From the NCBI GenBank assembly GCA_025999455.1, contig AP024683.1:1929501-1993500 (forward strand): DNA of 64,000 nucleotides. Reading direction: 5' to 3'. Positions within the stretch are counted from its first letter, which is position 1, and each line of letters starts with the position of its first letter. The notes beneath the pieces are model-generated. The model was not told where the DNA came from. It did not search any database and saw only the letters and a list, made by a program, of their open reading frames with translations. This DNA is from Geminicoccaceae bacterium. Its GTDB lineage: Bacteria > Pseudomonadota > Alphaproteobacteria > Geminicoccales > Geminicoccaceae. The position numbers and the translations under genes were made by a program. Positions 26,206 through 35,470 of this stretch are shown piece after piece.

Positions 26206-27123
26206 ATGGCCGCGGCGGTCGGAGCAGCGGGGGTGCGGCACGAGCCGGCGCGCGCACCCTGGGTCGACCGGCACTTCCGCTGGCTGCTCGTGGCCCCGGC
26301 CACCTTCGTCATCCTGCTCGTGGGCCTCTTCCCCTTCGTCTACACGCTCCTCGTCTCCTTCCAGAACATCACGATGCTGGAGGAGGACACGAGCTTCCAG
26401 GGCTTCGCCAACTACGCCCGGCTCTTGTCCGACACCCGCTTCTGGGAAGCGCTCGGCCACACCCTGATCTTCCTCGCGATCGCCCTCCCGGCCGAGCTCG
26501 TGCTCGGCTTCCTCCTGGCGCTCCTCTTCCTCGAGAAGATGCCGGGCCGGCAGATCTTCGTCGCCTTGATCGTGCTCCCGGTCGTCGTCTCGCCGATCGT
26601 CGCCGGCGCCACCTGGCGGCTCCTCTTCGACAACCGCTTCGGGCCGATCAACCAGATCCTCTCCTGGATCGCGGGTGAGCCCGTGACGATCCTCTGGATC
26701 AACAACCCGACCTTCGTCTACCCGGCGATCCTCTTGGCCGAGATCTGGCAGTGGACGCCCTTCATGTTCCTCCTCCTCTGGGCGGCTCTGAACGAGGTCG
26801 ACAGATCCCAGCTCGAAGCCGCCGAGATCGACGGGGCGTCCTGGTGGCAGCGCTTGTGGTGGGTCGTCCTGCCGGCGATCCGGCCGGTCGTGATCATCGC
26901 GCTCCTGATCCGCGGGCTCGACCTCTTCCGGCTGTTCGACGTGGTCTGGGGCCTCACCCGCGGCGGACCCGGGACGATGACCGAAACCATCTCGATCTAC
27001 ACCTACGTCGTGGGCTTCCAGCAGTTCGAGACCTCCTACGCGGCGGCCATGGCACTCGTCATCATCCTCCTCCTCTCGGCGGTCGTGATGACCGCCCTCG
27101 ACCGCGTGGCGATCGCCCGATGA
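26206..27123 (+). CDS. ABC transporter permease, sugar type (MalF-like)
   Basis: 305 residues, about six membrane helices. The cytoplasmic EAA loop reads EAAEIDGASWWQRLWWVVLP, the ATPase docking site. GGGAGGAGCG precedes ATG 26206. Its stop overlaps the next permease start by four bases (ATGA). Confidence 0.93.
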   Translation: MAAAVGAAGVRHEPARAPWVDRHFRWLLVAPATFVILLVGLFPFVYTLLVSFQNITMLEEDTSFQGFANYARLLSDTRFWEALGHTLIFLAIALPAELVLGFLLALLFLEKMPGRQIFVALIVLPVVVSPIVAGATWRLLFDNRFGPINQILSWIAGEPVTILWINNPTFVYPAILLAEIWQWTPFMFLLLWAALNEVDRSQLEAAEIDGASWWQRLWWVVLPAIRPVVIIALLIRGLDLFRLFDVVWGLTRGGPGTMTETISIYTYVVGFQQFETSYAAAMALVIILLLSAVVMTALDRVAIAR

Positions 27124-27944
27124 GAGCGGATCGTGGTCTCGGCCTCGTCCTGCGGATGGTGGCGGCGTTCGCCGCGCTTCTGTTCTTCTTGTTCCCGATC
27201 TATTGGCTCTTCATGATCTCGTTCAAAACACCGGACGAGATCTTCGCCTACCCGCCCGTCTGGTGGCCGGCCTCGCTGCAGACCGGCAACTACGCCGTGC
27301 TCTTCAAGGACGGCGACGTCTGGACGGTCTGGAACAGCTTCGTGCTGGCCGGCACGAGCACGGTCCTCGCCATGTTGCTCGGCACCATGGCCGCCTATTC
27401 GATCGCCCGGTTCGGCACGGGCGGCAAGCATTTCGCGAATTGGATCATCTCCAACCGGATGATCCCGCCGATCGCGATCGTCTTCCCCGTCTTCTTGTTG
27501 TTCGTGAAGCTCGGCTGGGTCGACACCTATCACGGGCTCATCGTCCTCTACACCGCGTTCAACTTGCCCTACGTGATCTGGATGATGCGCGGCTACGTCC
27601 AGGACGTGCCGCTCGAGCTCGAGGAGGCGGCGCTCGTCGACGGCTGCACGCGCTTCCAGGTCCTCTTCAAGGTCGTCTTCCCGGTGGTGCGCGGCGGCCT
27701 CTTCGCCACTGCGGTCTTCACCTTCGTCTTCGCTTGGAACGACTTCCTGTTCGCGCTCATCCTCTCGCGCAGCCAAGTCGTGACCTTCCCGGTCCAAGTC
27801 ACGCATTATTTCGGCGGCCAGTCGAACTTCTGGGCCAAGATCGCGGCGATGAGCGCGCTCGGCACGCTGCCGATCTTCATCGTCGTGGCGACCCTGCAGC
27901 GCTTCCTCGTCCGCGGCATCTCGCTCGGCGCGGTGAAGGGGTAG
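27120..27944 (+). CDS. ABC transporter permease, sugar type (MalG-like)
   Basis: 274 residues, six membrane helices. The EAA loop is EEAALVDGCTRFQVLFKVVFP. It ends the visible importer operon: no ATPase gene follows, because the next gene is convergent with its stop 2 bases away. A shared ATPase elsewhere in the genome, or loss of the operon's end by insertion of the next region, would explain this. Confidence 0.93.
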   Translation: MRADRGLGLVLRMVAAFAALLFFLFPIYWLFMISFKTPDEIFAYPPVWWPASLQTGNYAVLFKDGDVWTVWNSFVLAGTSTVLAMLLGTMAAYSIARFGTGGKHFANWIISNRMIPPIAIVFPVFLLFVKLGWVDTYHGLIVLYTAFNLPYVIWMMRGYVQDVPLELEEAALVDGCTRFQVLFKVVFPVVRGGLFATAVFTFVFAWNDFLFALILSRSQVVTFPVQVTHYFGGQSNFWAKIAAMSALGTLPIFIVVATLQRFLVRGISLGAVKG

Positions 27945-27945
27945 G

Positions 27946-30900
27946 TCACGGCAGCCCCTCGCGCCAGGCGCGGCAGTCCTCGTCGGCGCGGCCGGCCTCC
28001 CACTCGTACCAGGCGGCGACTTTGCCGAGCGAGGCGGCGAGGCGGGGGAAGTCGACCGCGTGTCGGCGGGCGAGGTCGTGGTAACGGGCCGCGAGGGTGC
28101 GCTCCTGATCACCGCCTTCGTCCGCGCGGCGTGAGACGACACCGCGCTGTCGGTACACGCCGATCACGAAGTCTTCCCGGACGCGCTGGAGCTCGCGTCG
28201 GTCGAGGAGCGAAGCGACCGCGCGGCAGGGCCGGGTGCCGTCCGGATCGTCGGGCGCGTGGGCGAGGATTCGGCCGAGATAGTCCTCGCAGACACTCAGG
28301 CGACCCGCCTTCCGTGCCAAATCCCGTGTCCGGTCTACGAAATCACGAAGCACCTCTTCGTCGATCGTACCGTCCGGACGGCGACCGGGTACGCGATCAC
28401 AGGACTTCAGGATATTCAGGGCATTTTTGGCCATGAGCTTCGCTCGCTCGTCGAGTTCGCGATGCGGTTCGCCTTCGGCGCGGTACGCGAACGTCAAGAG
28501 CTCGACGAAAAAGTGCGGATCGCTCGTCACCGCGTCGAAGAGAGCTCCAGCGAACGCTTCGAAGCCGGACTGAAGGAGGGGGAACAAGGCGAACTCGGTC
28601 CGGGCGAGGCGGGTGCGGTCGACGTCTGGTTCCTTTTCGAGACGTTCGATCGCCTGGTGAACGTAGTGCCGGAGAAGCGTGTCGTGTCGCTCCGGCCCGA
28701 CCGAGCCGAGTTTCTCCAGTGCCTCCAGGAGCAGGACCGATGACCAAGTTGCATTCGGTAGCGACAGGAACTCGAGAGCCTCGACGGGCTTCCCGGCGGC
28801 GAGCAGGGCTCGGATGTCTTCGGCGCTCGAGGGGCGGAGCATGCGAAGCTCGTGAAGAACCTCGTCCGGCTGAGCGTCGACGAGGTCACGAAGGGCCGGC
28901 TCGCCGAGGCAGGGCAGCAAGAGGCAAGCGATCTCGCGCGCGGGTCGTCCGGAGGCGGCGAGATGGCTGATCAACAGCTCCAGAGCAGGGCGCCGCAAGT
29001 GAATCGGAGCGGTGTACACGGCGGAGCGCACGGCGATCGCCGTCGGTGTATTCTCCGCCTTCGAAAACTCGCCGCGCGCAATGGCTTCGCGGATGAGGTC
29101 GCTCGGGTCGACGCCAGCTCGCATGGCGGCCTCACCCACGAGGCCAAAGCGTTCAGAACTGGCCTCGGCGAGGCGAAACAGGCCGCCGATGCCCTCACGT
29201 TGCACGATCTCACGCACGGCGCGAACGCGTTGCCGCCAGATGATGCGCTCACGCGCCTCGTGGGTGGTCGGCGCCCCGGAGAGGTCGGGAAAAATTGCAT
29301 CGAACAGCCAAGAGTATCGTGCAACGAGATCTCGCGGGGCGAGGGAGCGGTGAATTCGGGTGAGCGGGCGGGCGGAAGGGCGCCGAGGAAAAGGTCGCTG
29401 CGATCGAAGCTCGTCGAAGTAGAGCCGCTCGCGGAGAGCGCGCCAACAGGGGATGCGCGCTTCGTCGGGGGCGATTCCTTCGCGAAACGCGCAAGAGCGG
29501 CGAGCAAGGCGTCCTCGCGGCCAGCTTTGCGAACCCGGTCGAGTTGCTCGACGAGGCGCACGAGGCGTTCGGGATGACCGGACGCCGAGTCGATGGCGCG
29601 GTCCGCGGCGGCCTCCACCGCGCGGCGGTACTCGGCGATGGTCACCCCGCCCGCGCGAAGGCCTTCGCCTCGCCATGCGGGCCGCTGGTTGGGGATCATC
29701 GTGGCGCGGTGTGTCGCAGGAAGCATACTCAGATGGAGATCGAACACGAGATCGGCATGATCACGTTCCAGCGCTTCGAGAACGGCGAGCCGATCGTCCA
29801 CGGAGGCATCGGTCTGCGGCAGCCAGGGACGGAAGATGTTCGCCAGGGATCCGGGCGGAGAGTTGGCGAGGTTCTCGGGGCGAGGAAGGGCGGAAAGTGC
29901 ACAAAGCACGTCGCAGACGCGCCGGAGCCGGAGCGGGCACCAGGCCAGCCTCTCGAGGGCCCAAAGGAGATGGGCGTAATAGTGCCGGCCGAAAGACGCG
30001 CTCCCGCTCTCGTCGAAAAGCGCGGCGATCGGCCGGTCGGGGGCGTCGAGGCTCTCCTCGACCGCCTCGAGGAAGTGATCGGGGGCGGCCTCCGCGAGTT
30101 CGGGCAGGTAGGGCGCCAGCGAAAGCCAGCGCGTCCGGTCGGCCTTCGCGAGGAGCTCGCCCACGAGCCGCTCGATCTTCGACGCGACGTCGAGCCGGGA
30201 GAGGCCCGTTTCGGGGCCGCGCACGGCGAGGCGCGGCAGGGCGGCGGCGAGTGCTTCGTGAAGGTGATCGGAGTAACCCGAGGTCCCGCTGAAGCGCACC
30301 GCACCCGAACGTCGAGACGGCTCTGCAAGCACCCGCGCGGCTTCGCCGAGAAACCGCTCGAACTCGCCCGAGGTGATCCGATCGCCGGCGAGGTGGAGAA
30401 GCTCGAGCGGTGGTTTCGCCTTGAACGTCCGGTTCGGCCCGAAGCGCGGGCCGATCTCGAGGAGCGGGGCATCGTCCGCAACGGCGAGAATGCGGAGTTC
30501 CCGCTCGATGTCCTCGAACGGCCGGCCCGCGATCCGCGCGACGACCTCGCGATCGCCTTCCCGATCGATGAAGGTGTCGACGAGGGCGAGGAGCGGGATG
30601 GCGCGACGCTCGGGTTCGGTGAGCCAAGCGGGGCGCCAGGCGGGGACGGGGGTGGCGTTCAGCCGGCGGAAGACCGACCAGGAGCGGCCGCACTGGCGGG
30701 CCAGGCGCTCGGCGCGGGGCTCGTCGAGGCCGAGCCGGACGAGCGCCCGCTCCATCACCCAGGCCGCGGGCCGTGGGATCACGAGGATCGGCACCTGGCG
30801 GCGATCGGTCTCCTGCCGACGCGCGTGGGGATCACCGGCAGCGTGCGGCACGAGGACGAGGAGGTCGTCACGGGCCGGGGCCCGCTCGGCGAGGGCCGAG

Positions 30901-31688
30901 GAAGCGCACAGCGCGATCCGGAGCTGCGGGTTCTGCTCGACGAAGCGCCAGCCCTCGGCCGTTTCGACCACGAGGGCCGATTCGGCGAGGCGTGGGGCGC
31001 GGCCGATCACGGCCGCGGCGAAGGCCACGGCCTCGGCCTCGCTGTCGGCGTGGAGGATGAGAGGTCCCCCCTTGGACTCGGCCAGTCGGCGCCTGAGCTC
31101 GCGGGCGGGATGTTGGCGCCCGGTCCGGAGTGCGAGCGCCGTGATCGCGGGCGCGCAGGCCTTGCCCCACCGCTCGAGGAAGGCCTCGGGACTCGTGACC
31201 CCGGGACCCGCGAGGCCGAGCGTCTCGGCGAACCAGACGGCGACGGCGGGTGTGGCCTCGAGCCACGCCGCGAGATCGTCGGCATCGTAGGCGCGGACCT
31301 CTTTCCAACCCTGGCCCTTCGCCTCTGCGGTCCAGTCCGACTTCCGGCACCAGCGCCGCGGCGTGACGAAGATGAAGGTGGTGGCCGCCTTCTCTTCGCG
31401 ACTCGTTGCGCGCGAGCGCTTCGCGAGGTCGGCGCGGGCCTTGCGGGCTGGGTCGCGCTCGCAGGAGAGCTCGACGACCGTTCGACCTTCGGGGACCCAG
31501 GCTTTCCCCGCATCCGCCTCCACGATCCCGTCGAAGCCGGGCAGGTCGGCCCCGCTGCCCGAGGGCATGTGGAGCCGGTGGATGGGGACCCCGGCCTGGA
31601 GGAGGAGCCGGCGGACCAGCTCGGGCAGGGTGTGGCGGGCGTCGGGACTCTCTGCCCAGGCGTCGATCCGTGCCGCGTCGATCGACAT
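27946..31688 (-). pseudogene. Large (~1,247-residue) protein with nuclease-like N-terminus, broken by one frameshift; possible defence gene
   Basis: From ATG 31688 the frame encodes ~735 sensible residues, then needs a shift between about 29490 and 29480 to continue for ~510 more to the stop at 27946. The total length is one base short of a multiple of three, so a one-base loss explains it. Residues 1-165 look like a restriction-endonuclease-type fold: TLPELVRRLLLQAG, GFDGIVEA (Asp53), VPEGRTVVELS (Glu73), Lys83/Lys90, then FIFVTPRRW and YDADDLAAWLE. The middle (CGRSWSVFRRL) recalls STAND-type regulators, but no Walker A loop is seen. The C-terminal part is helical, repeat-like and less GC-rich than neighbours. 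Family not named with certainty; a defence role is inferred. Confidence 0.7.
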
Positions 31689-31796
31689 GTTGGCCTCGAA
31701 TTGGTCCGTTGCCCTAGATCTAGCGTGAAGGGCGTCGAGCGCACGAGGAAAGCGGACGGGTGCGAGGGGGCGTGCGTGCAAGGTCGGCTCGGGTAT

Positions 31797-31825
31797 TTGA
31801 CAAAATACCTAGGAACGGATAAAAA
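31797..31825 (+). promoter_or_regulatory. Sigma70-like promoter for the small unknown gene
   Basis: A perfect TTGACA (31797-31802) is followed after 17 bases by TAAAAA (31820-31825), which matches the -10 consensus at four of six places. It lies 28 bases before ATG 31854 in a 165-base divergent gap that is strikingly AT-rich for this window. Confidence 0.55.
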
Positions 31826-31853
31826 GAAAGACGTCGGTTGCGGAGCGCCCAGC

Positions 31854-32645
31854 ATGCCCACGAACCCGAGCCCGGCCCAACGCGAGGCCTCGCGCCGGAA
31901 CGGCGCCCGCTCGCACGGGCCCACCAGTGCCGAAGGCCGGGCCCGGATCGCCCGCGCCGCCACCCGCCACGGCCTCACCGGCACCTTCCGGCTCCTGCCC
32001 GGGGAGGATGCGAGGGCGTTCGCCGCACTCCGGGCTGGCTGGATCGCGCGCTTGCGCCCGGAAGGGGCCGCCGAGGAGGCCGCGGTCGACAAGATCGTGG
32101 CCGCCATCTGGCGCGAGCAGCGGCTCGTCGGCGTCGAAGACCGGCTCCTTTCGGCGCTCGCGCGGGGCGAGCCCGTCGACGGGCTGCCCTCGCTTGCGAC
32201 CGTGATCCGCTACCGCAACCGGCTCGAGCGCGACCGGCGGCACGCCGAGGACGAGCTTGAGCGGCTGCGCGGGCTGCGCCCGGTCACGAGCGTCGAGGCG
32301 GACGCGCCGGCGGCCGATCCGGGCAAATCGGGCGCCGACGAGCCGCGCTCGGCTGGGGCGAACGGTGCGACGCGCGGCGCCGGCACGGAACCGGCGGTCG
32401 GCGCGTCCACCGACGCGCGGCCGTCCGGGGCGAGCGGACCGGTGACGGGCCGGCCGGCGCGGCCGTTCGGGGCCGATCCGGAGCTCGCCCGGCTCCTGCG
32501 CGAGGCCGAGCGGGCGCTCGCAAAGCAGGCGCGAACGGGCGCGGCCGCGAACGCCGACCCGCTCGCAGCTTTGGGAACCGGGGCCGCACCGCGCGGCTGG
32601 CGGACGAGTGCGTCGGCCGCGGCGATCGTCGCGACGGCGGCGTGA
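31854..32645 (+). CDS. Unknown protein with N-terminal 'NGARSHGPTS-EGRARIARAATRHGL' type motif
   Basis: 263 residues. The N-terminus has an Arg/Gly/Ser-rich stretch (residues ~12-42: REASRRNGARSHGPTSAEG then ARAATRHGLTGT) seen in a widespread family of short unknown bacterial proteins often found in accessory DNA. Residues ~45-145 are helical and charged, perhaps a coiled coil. The rest is a low-complexity Gly/Ala/Ser/Pro linker with one more short helix (ELARLLREAERALAKQAR). It has its own promoter and is divergent from the broken nuclease-like gene. No catalytic residues are evident; function unknown. Confidence 0.75.
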   Translation: MPTNPSPAQREASRRNGARSHGPTSAEGRARIARAATRHGLTGTFRLLPGEDARAFAALRAGWIARLRPEGAAEEAAVDKIVAAIWREQRLVGVEDRLLSALARGEPVDGLPSLATVIRYRNRLERDRRHAEDELERLRGLRPVTSVEADAPAADPGKSGADEPRSAGANGATRGAGTEPAVGASTDARPSGASGPVTGRPARPFGADPELARLLREAERALAKQARTGAAANADPLAALGTGAAPRGWRTSASAAAIVATAA

Positions 32646-32675
32646 CTCGGGGTGCGGTGCCCGGCCGGGGTGCGC

Positions 32676-34220
32676 TCACTCCCACTCGATCGTGCCGGGC
32701 GGCTTGCTCGTCACGTCGTAGCTCACCCGGTTGATGCCGCGGACCTCGTTGACGATCCGGCTCGCCACCCGGGCGAGGAACGGGACGTCGAAGGGGAAGA
32801 CGTCGGCGGTCATGCCGTCTTCGGAAGTGACGGCGCGCAGCACGCAAGCCTGCTCGTAGGTGCGCTGATCCCCCATGACGCCGACCGAGCGCACGGGGAG
32901 GAGCACGGCGAAGGCCTGCCAGATCCGATCGTAGAGGCCGGCCCGGCGGATCTCCTCGAGGAAGATCGCATCGGCTTTCTGCAAGAGCGCCACGCGTTCG
33001 GCCGTGACCTCGCCCAGGATGCGCACGGCGAGGCCCGGGCCGGGGAAGGGGTGGCGGCCCACGAAGGCTTCCGAGAGCCCCATCTCGCGGCCGAGCTCGC
33101 GGACCTCGTCCTTGAAGAGCTCGCGCAAGGGCTCGACGAGCCGCAGGCGCATGCGCTCGGGCAGTCCGCCCACATTGTGGTGCGATTTGATCGTGACCGA
33201 GGGGCCTCGGAACGAAACGCTCTCGATGACGTCGGGGTAGAGCGTGCCCTGGGCCAGGAAATCGAGCGGCCCGAGCTTCTCGGCTTCCTCTTCGAAGATC
33301 TCGACGAACAGCCGGCCGATCCGCTTGCGCTTCTCTTCCGGGTCGAGCACGCCTCGGAGCTCGGCCAAGAAGCGCGGGCCAGCCTCGACGACGACGAGCG
33401 GAACGTTGAAATGGCCGCGGAAGAGCTCGACGACCTCGCGGGCCTCACCCTGCCGCAAGAGGCCCGTGTCGACGAAGACGCAGACGAGCCGCTCGCCGAT
33501 CGCCTCGTGGAGGAGAAGCGCCGCCACGGCCGAATCGACGCCACCCGAAAGGCCCAACAGCACGCGGCCCGAGCCCACCTGCTCGCGGATCCGACCGATC
33601 GCCTGCTCGCGGAAAGCGGCCATCGACCAATCGCCCGAGAGCCGGGCGATGCGGAAGCAGAAATTGGCCAAAAGGTCCTTGCCGATCGGGGTGTGGGCGA
33701 CCTCGGGGTGGAACTGCACACCGTAGAGCCGGCGGCTCTCGTCGGCGATCGCGGCGAAGGGCGAGGCGGGGCTCGCGGCGACCGCACGGAAGCCCGCCGG
33801 CAGCGCCGTCACCCGATCGCCGTGGCTCATCCAAACGGGCGCGCGCTCGCCGACCCGGAGGATCCCGTCGAAGAGCGGCGATTCGGCCAAGAGCTCGATC
33901 TCGGCCCGGCCGAACTCGCGCACCGTGCCGGGCTCGACCTTGCCGCCGAGCGCCGCGCACAGGGCTTGCTCACCGTAGCAGATGCCGAGCACCGGCACGG
34001 CGAGCTCCAGGACCACGGGCGGCAGCGCCGGGCTCTCTTCCTCGAAGGCCGAGGCCGGGCCGCCCGAAAGGACGATCGCGCGCGGGGCGAAGGCGCGGAT
34101 CTCCGCTTCGGGCCAAGTACAGGGGTGGATCTCGCAATAGACGCGGAGCTCGCGCAGCCGGCGCGCGATGAGTTGCGTGTATTGCGAGCCGAAATCGAGG
34201 ACGAGGACGCGCTCGGTCAC
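32676..34220 (-). CDS. guaA: GMP synthase (glutamine-hydrolysing)
   Basis: 514 residues. The class I glutamine amidotransferase domain has nucleophile Cys81 (LGICYGEQ) and the FHPEVAHT His/Glu pair near 170. The ATP-pyrophosphatase domain has the P-loop LSGGVDS (~225), and the C-terminal dimerisation domain ends PPGTIEWE as in all GuaA. It turns XMP into GMP. Start is GTG 34220 with GGAG eight bases before. prfB lies 56 bases upstream on the same strand. Confidence 0.97.
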   Translation of the reverse strand: MTERVLVLDFGSQYTQLIARRLRELRVYCEIHPCTWPEAEIRAFAPRAIVLSGGPASAFEEESPALPPVVLELAVPVLGICYGEQALCAALGGKVEPGTVREFGRAEIELLAESPLFDGILRVGERAPVWMSHGDRVTALPAGFRAVAASPASPFAAIADESRRLYGVQFHPEVAHTPIGKDLLANFCFRIARLSGDWSMAAFREQAIGRIREQVGSGRVLLGLSGGVDSAVAALLLHEAIGERLVCVFVDTGLLRQGEAREVVELFRGHFNVPLVVVEAGPRFLAELRGVLDPEEKRKRIGRLFVEIFEEEAEKLGPLDFLAQGTLYPDVIESVSFRGPSVTIKSHHNVGGLPERMRLRLVEPLRELFKDEVRELGREMGLSEAFVGRHPFPGPGLAVRILGEVTAERVALLQKADAIFLEEIRRAGLYDRIWQAFAVLLPVRSVGVMGDQRTYEQACVLRAVTSEDGMTADVFPFDVPFLARVASRIVNEVRGINRVSYDVTSKPPGTIEWE

Positions 34221-34276
34221 ACTCGGGCTCCGCGAGGCAGGAGGCGGGGTGGTCCGCGGCCGCCGGCCGGGCCGGC

Positions 34277-35408
34277 TCAGGCGCGGACTTGGGCAGCTTC
34301 GGGGCGACGATTGCCGGCGCCTTGGGCGAGTGCCGCCTCGAGGAAGGCGTCGAGGTCGCCGTCCAGCACGCCCTGGGTGTCGGAGGTCTCGACCCCGGTC
34401 CGCAGGTCCTTGACCATCTTGTAGGGGTGGAGGACGTAACTGCGGATCTGGTGGCCCCAGCCGATGTCGGTCTTCTGCGCTTCGGTGGCCGCCTGTTCGG
34501 CGCGACGCTTCTGCAGCTCGAGCTCGTAGAGCCGGGCGCGGAGCATGTCCATCGCCATGGCCCGGTTGCGGTGTTGGCTCCGGTCGTTCTGGCAGGCGAC
34601 CACGATGCCGGTCGGCAGATGCGTGATGCGGACGGCCGAATCGGTCCGGTTGACGTGCTGGCCGCCGGCGCCGGAGGCGCGGTAGGTGTCGATCTTCAAG
34701 TCCTTCTCGTTGATCTCGATCTGGATCCGATCGTCGATCACCGGGTAGACCCAGACGCTCGCGAAGCTCGTGTGCCGTCGCGCCTGGCTGTCGAAGGGCG
34801 AGATCCGCACGAGCCGGTGCACGCCCGATTCGGTCTTGAGCCAGCCGTAGGCGTTCTCGCCCTTGATCTTGATCGTGGCCGACTTGATTCCGGCCTCTTC
34901 GCCCGGGGTCTCCTCGACCCACTCGACGTCGTAGCCGTGCTTCTCGGCCCAGCGCAGATACATGCGCAGGAGCATCTCGGCCCAGTCGCAGGACTCGGTG
35001 CCGCCGGCGCCGGCATTGACCTCGAGATAGCAGTCGTTGGCGTCGGCCTCGCCGGAGAGGAGCGACTTCAACTGCTCCTTCTCGACCTCGGCGCGGAGAC
35101 TTTCGAGCTCGCGCGCGAGGTCGGCGAGCGTGGCCTCGTCGCCCTCGGCCTCGGCGAGTTCGGCGAGCTCGACCGCGTCGGCAAGCCGCTGCTCGAGCTT
35201 CTTCTGCCGCTCGATCGAAGCGGAAAGCCGGGTCCGCTCGCGCAGGAGCGCTTGGGCCTTCTCGGGCTGGTCCCAGAGCTTCGGGTCTTCGCTCAGCGAA
35301 TCGAGTTCGGCCAAGCGGAGAAGGGCGTTGTCCCAGTCAAAGATGCCTCCGCAGGACGGCGAGGCCGGAGCGGATCGGTTCGACGTGCTGGGCGAGTTCG
35401 GCGCGCAT
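34277..35408 (-). CDS. prfB: Peptide chain release factor 2, programmed +1 frameshift
   Basis: 376 residues when read with the frameshift. The zero frame runs from ATG 35408 ([13 protein letters not shown]...) for 24 codons to an in-frame TGA; the main frame continues [16 protein letters not shown]2 marks are the stop-codon tripeptide SPF (RISPFDS) and the GGQ loop ([12 protein letters not shown]). It releases proteins at UGA and UAA. Because its own early UGA is read by RF2, high RF2 stops synthesis and low RF2 allows the shift. Coordinates join both frames (1,132 bases, one more than a multiple of three). An ordinary gene caller would start it within the second frame. Confidence 0.96.
35336..35350 (-). 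promoter_or_regulatory. prfB +1 recoding site (internal Shine-Dalgarno and CTTTGAC slip site)
   Basis: Read on the minus strand: GGAGG (35350-35346), three bases, then CTTTGAC (35342-35336). Spacing and slip sequence match the known autoregulatory site of bacterial prfB, where the ribosome slides from CTT to TTT past the UGA. Confidence 0.95.
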
Positions 35409-35470
35409 GGAGGAGGTTCCGAGTGGAGGTTCGCAGTCGGCCGGAGGGGTCGGCGAAACCGGCGCCGGCG

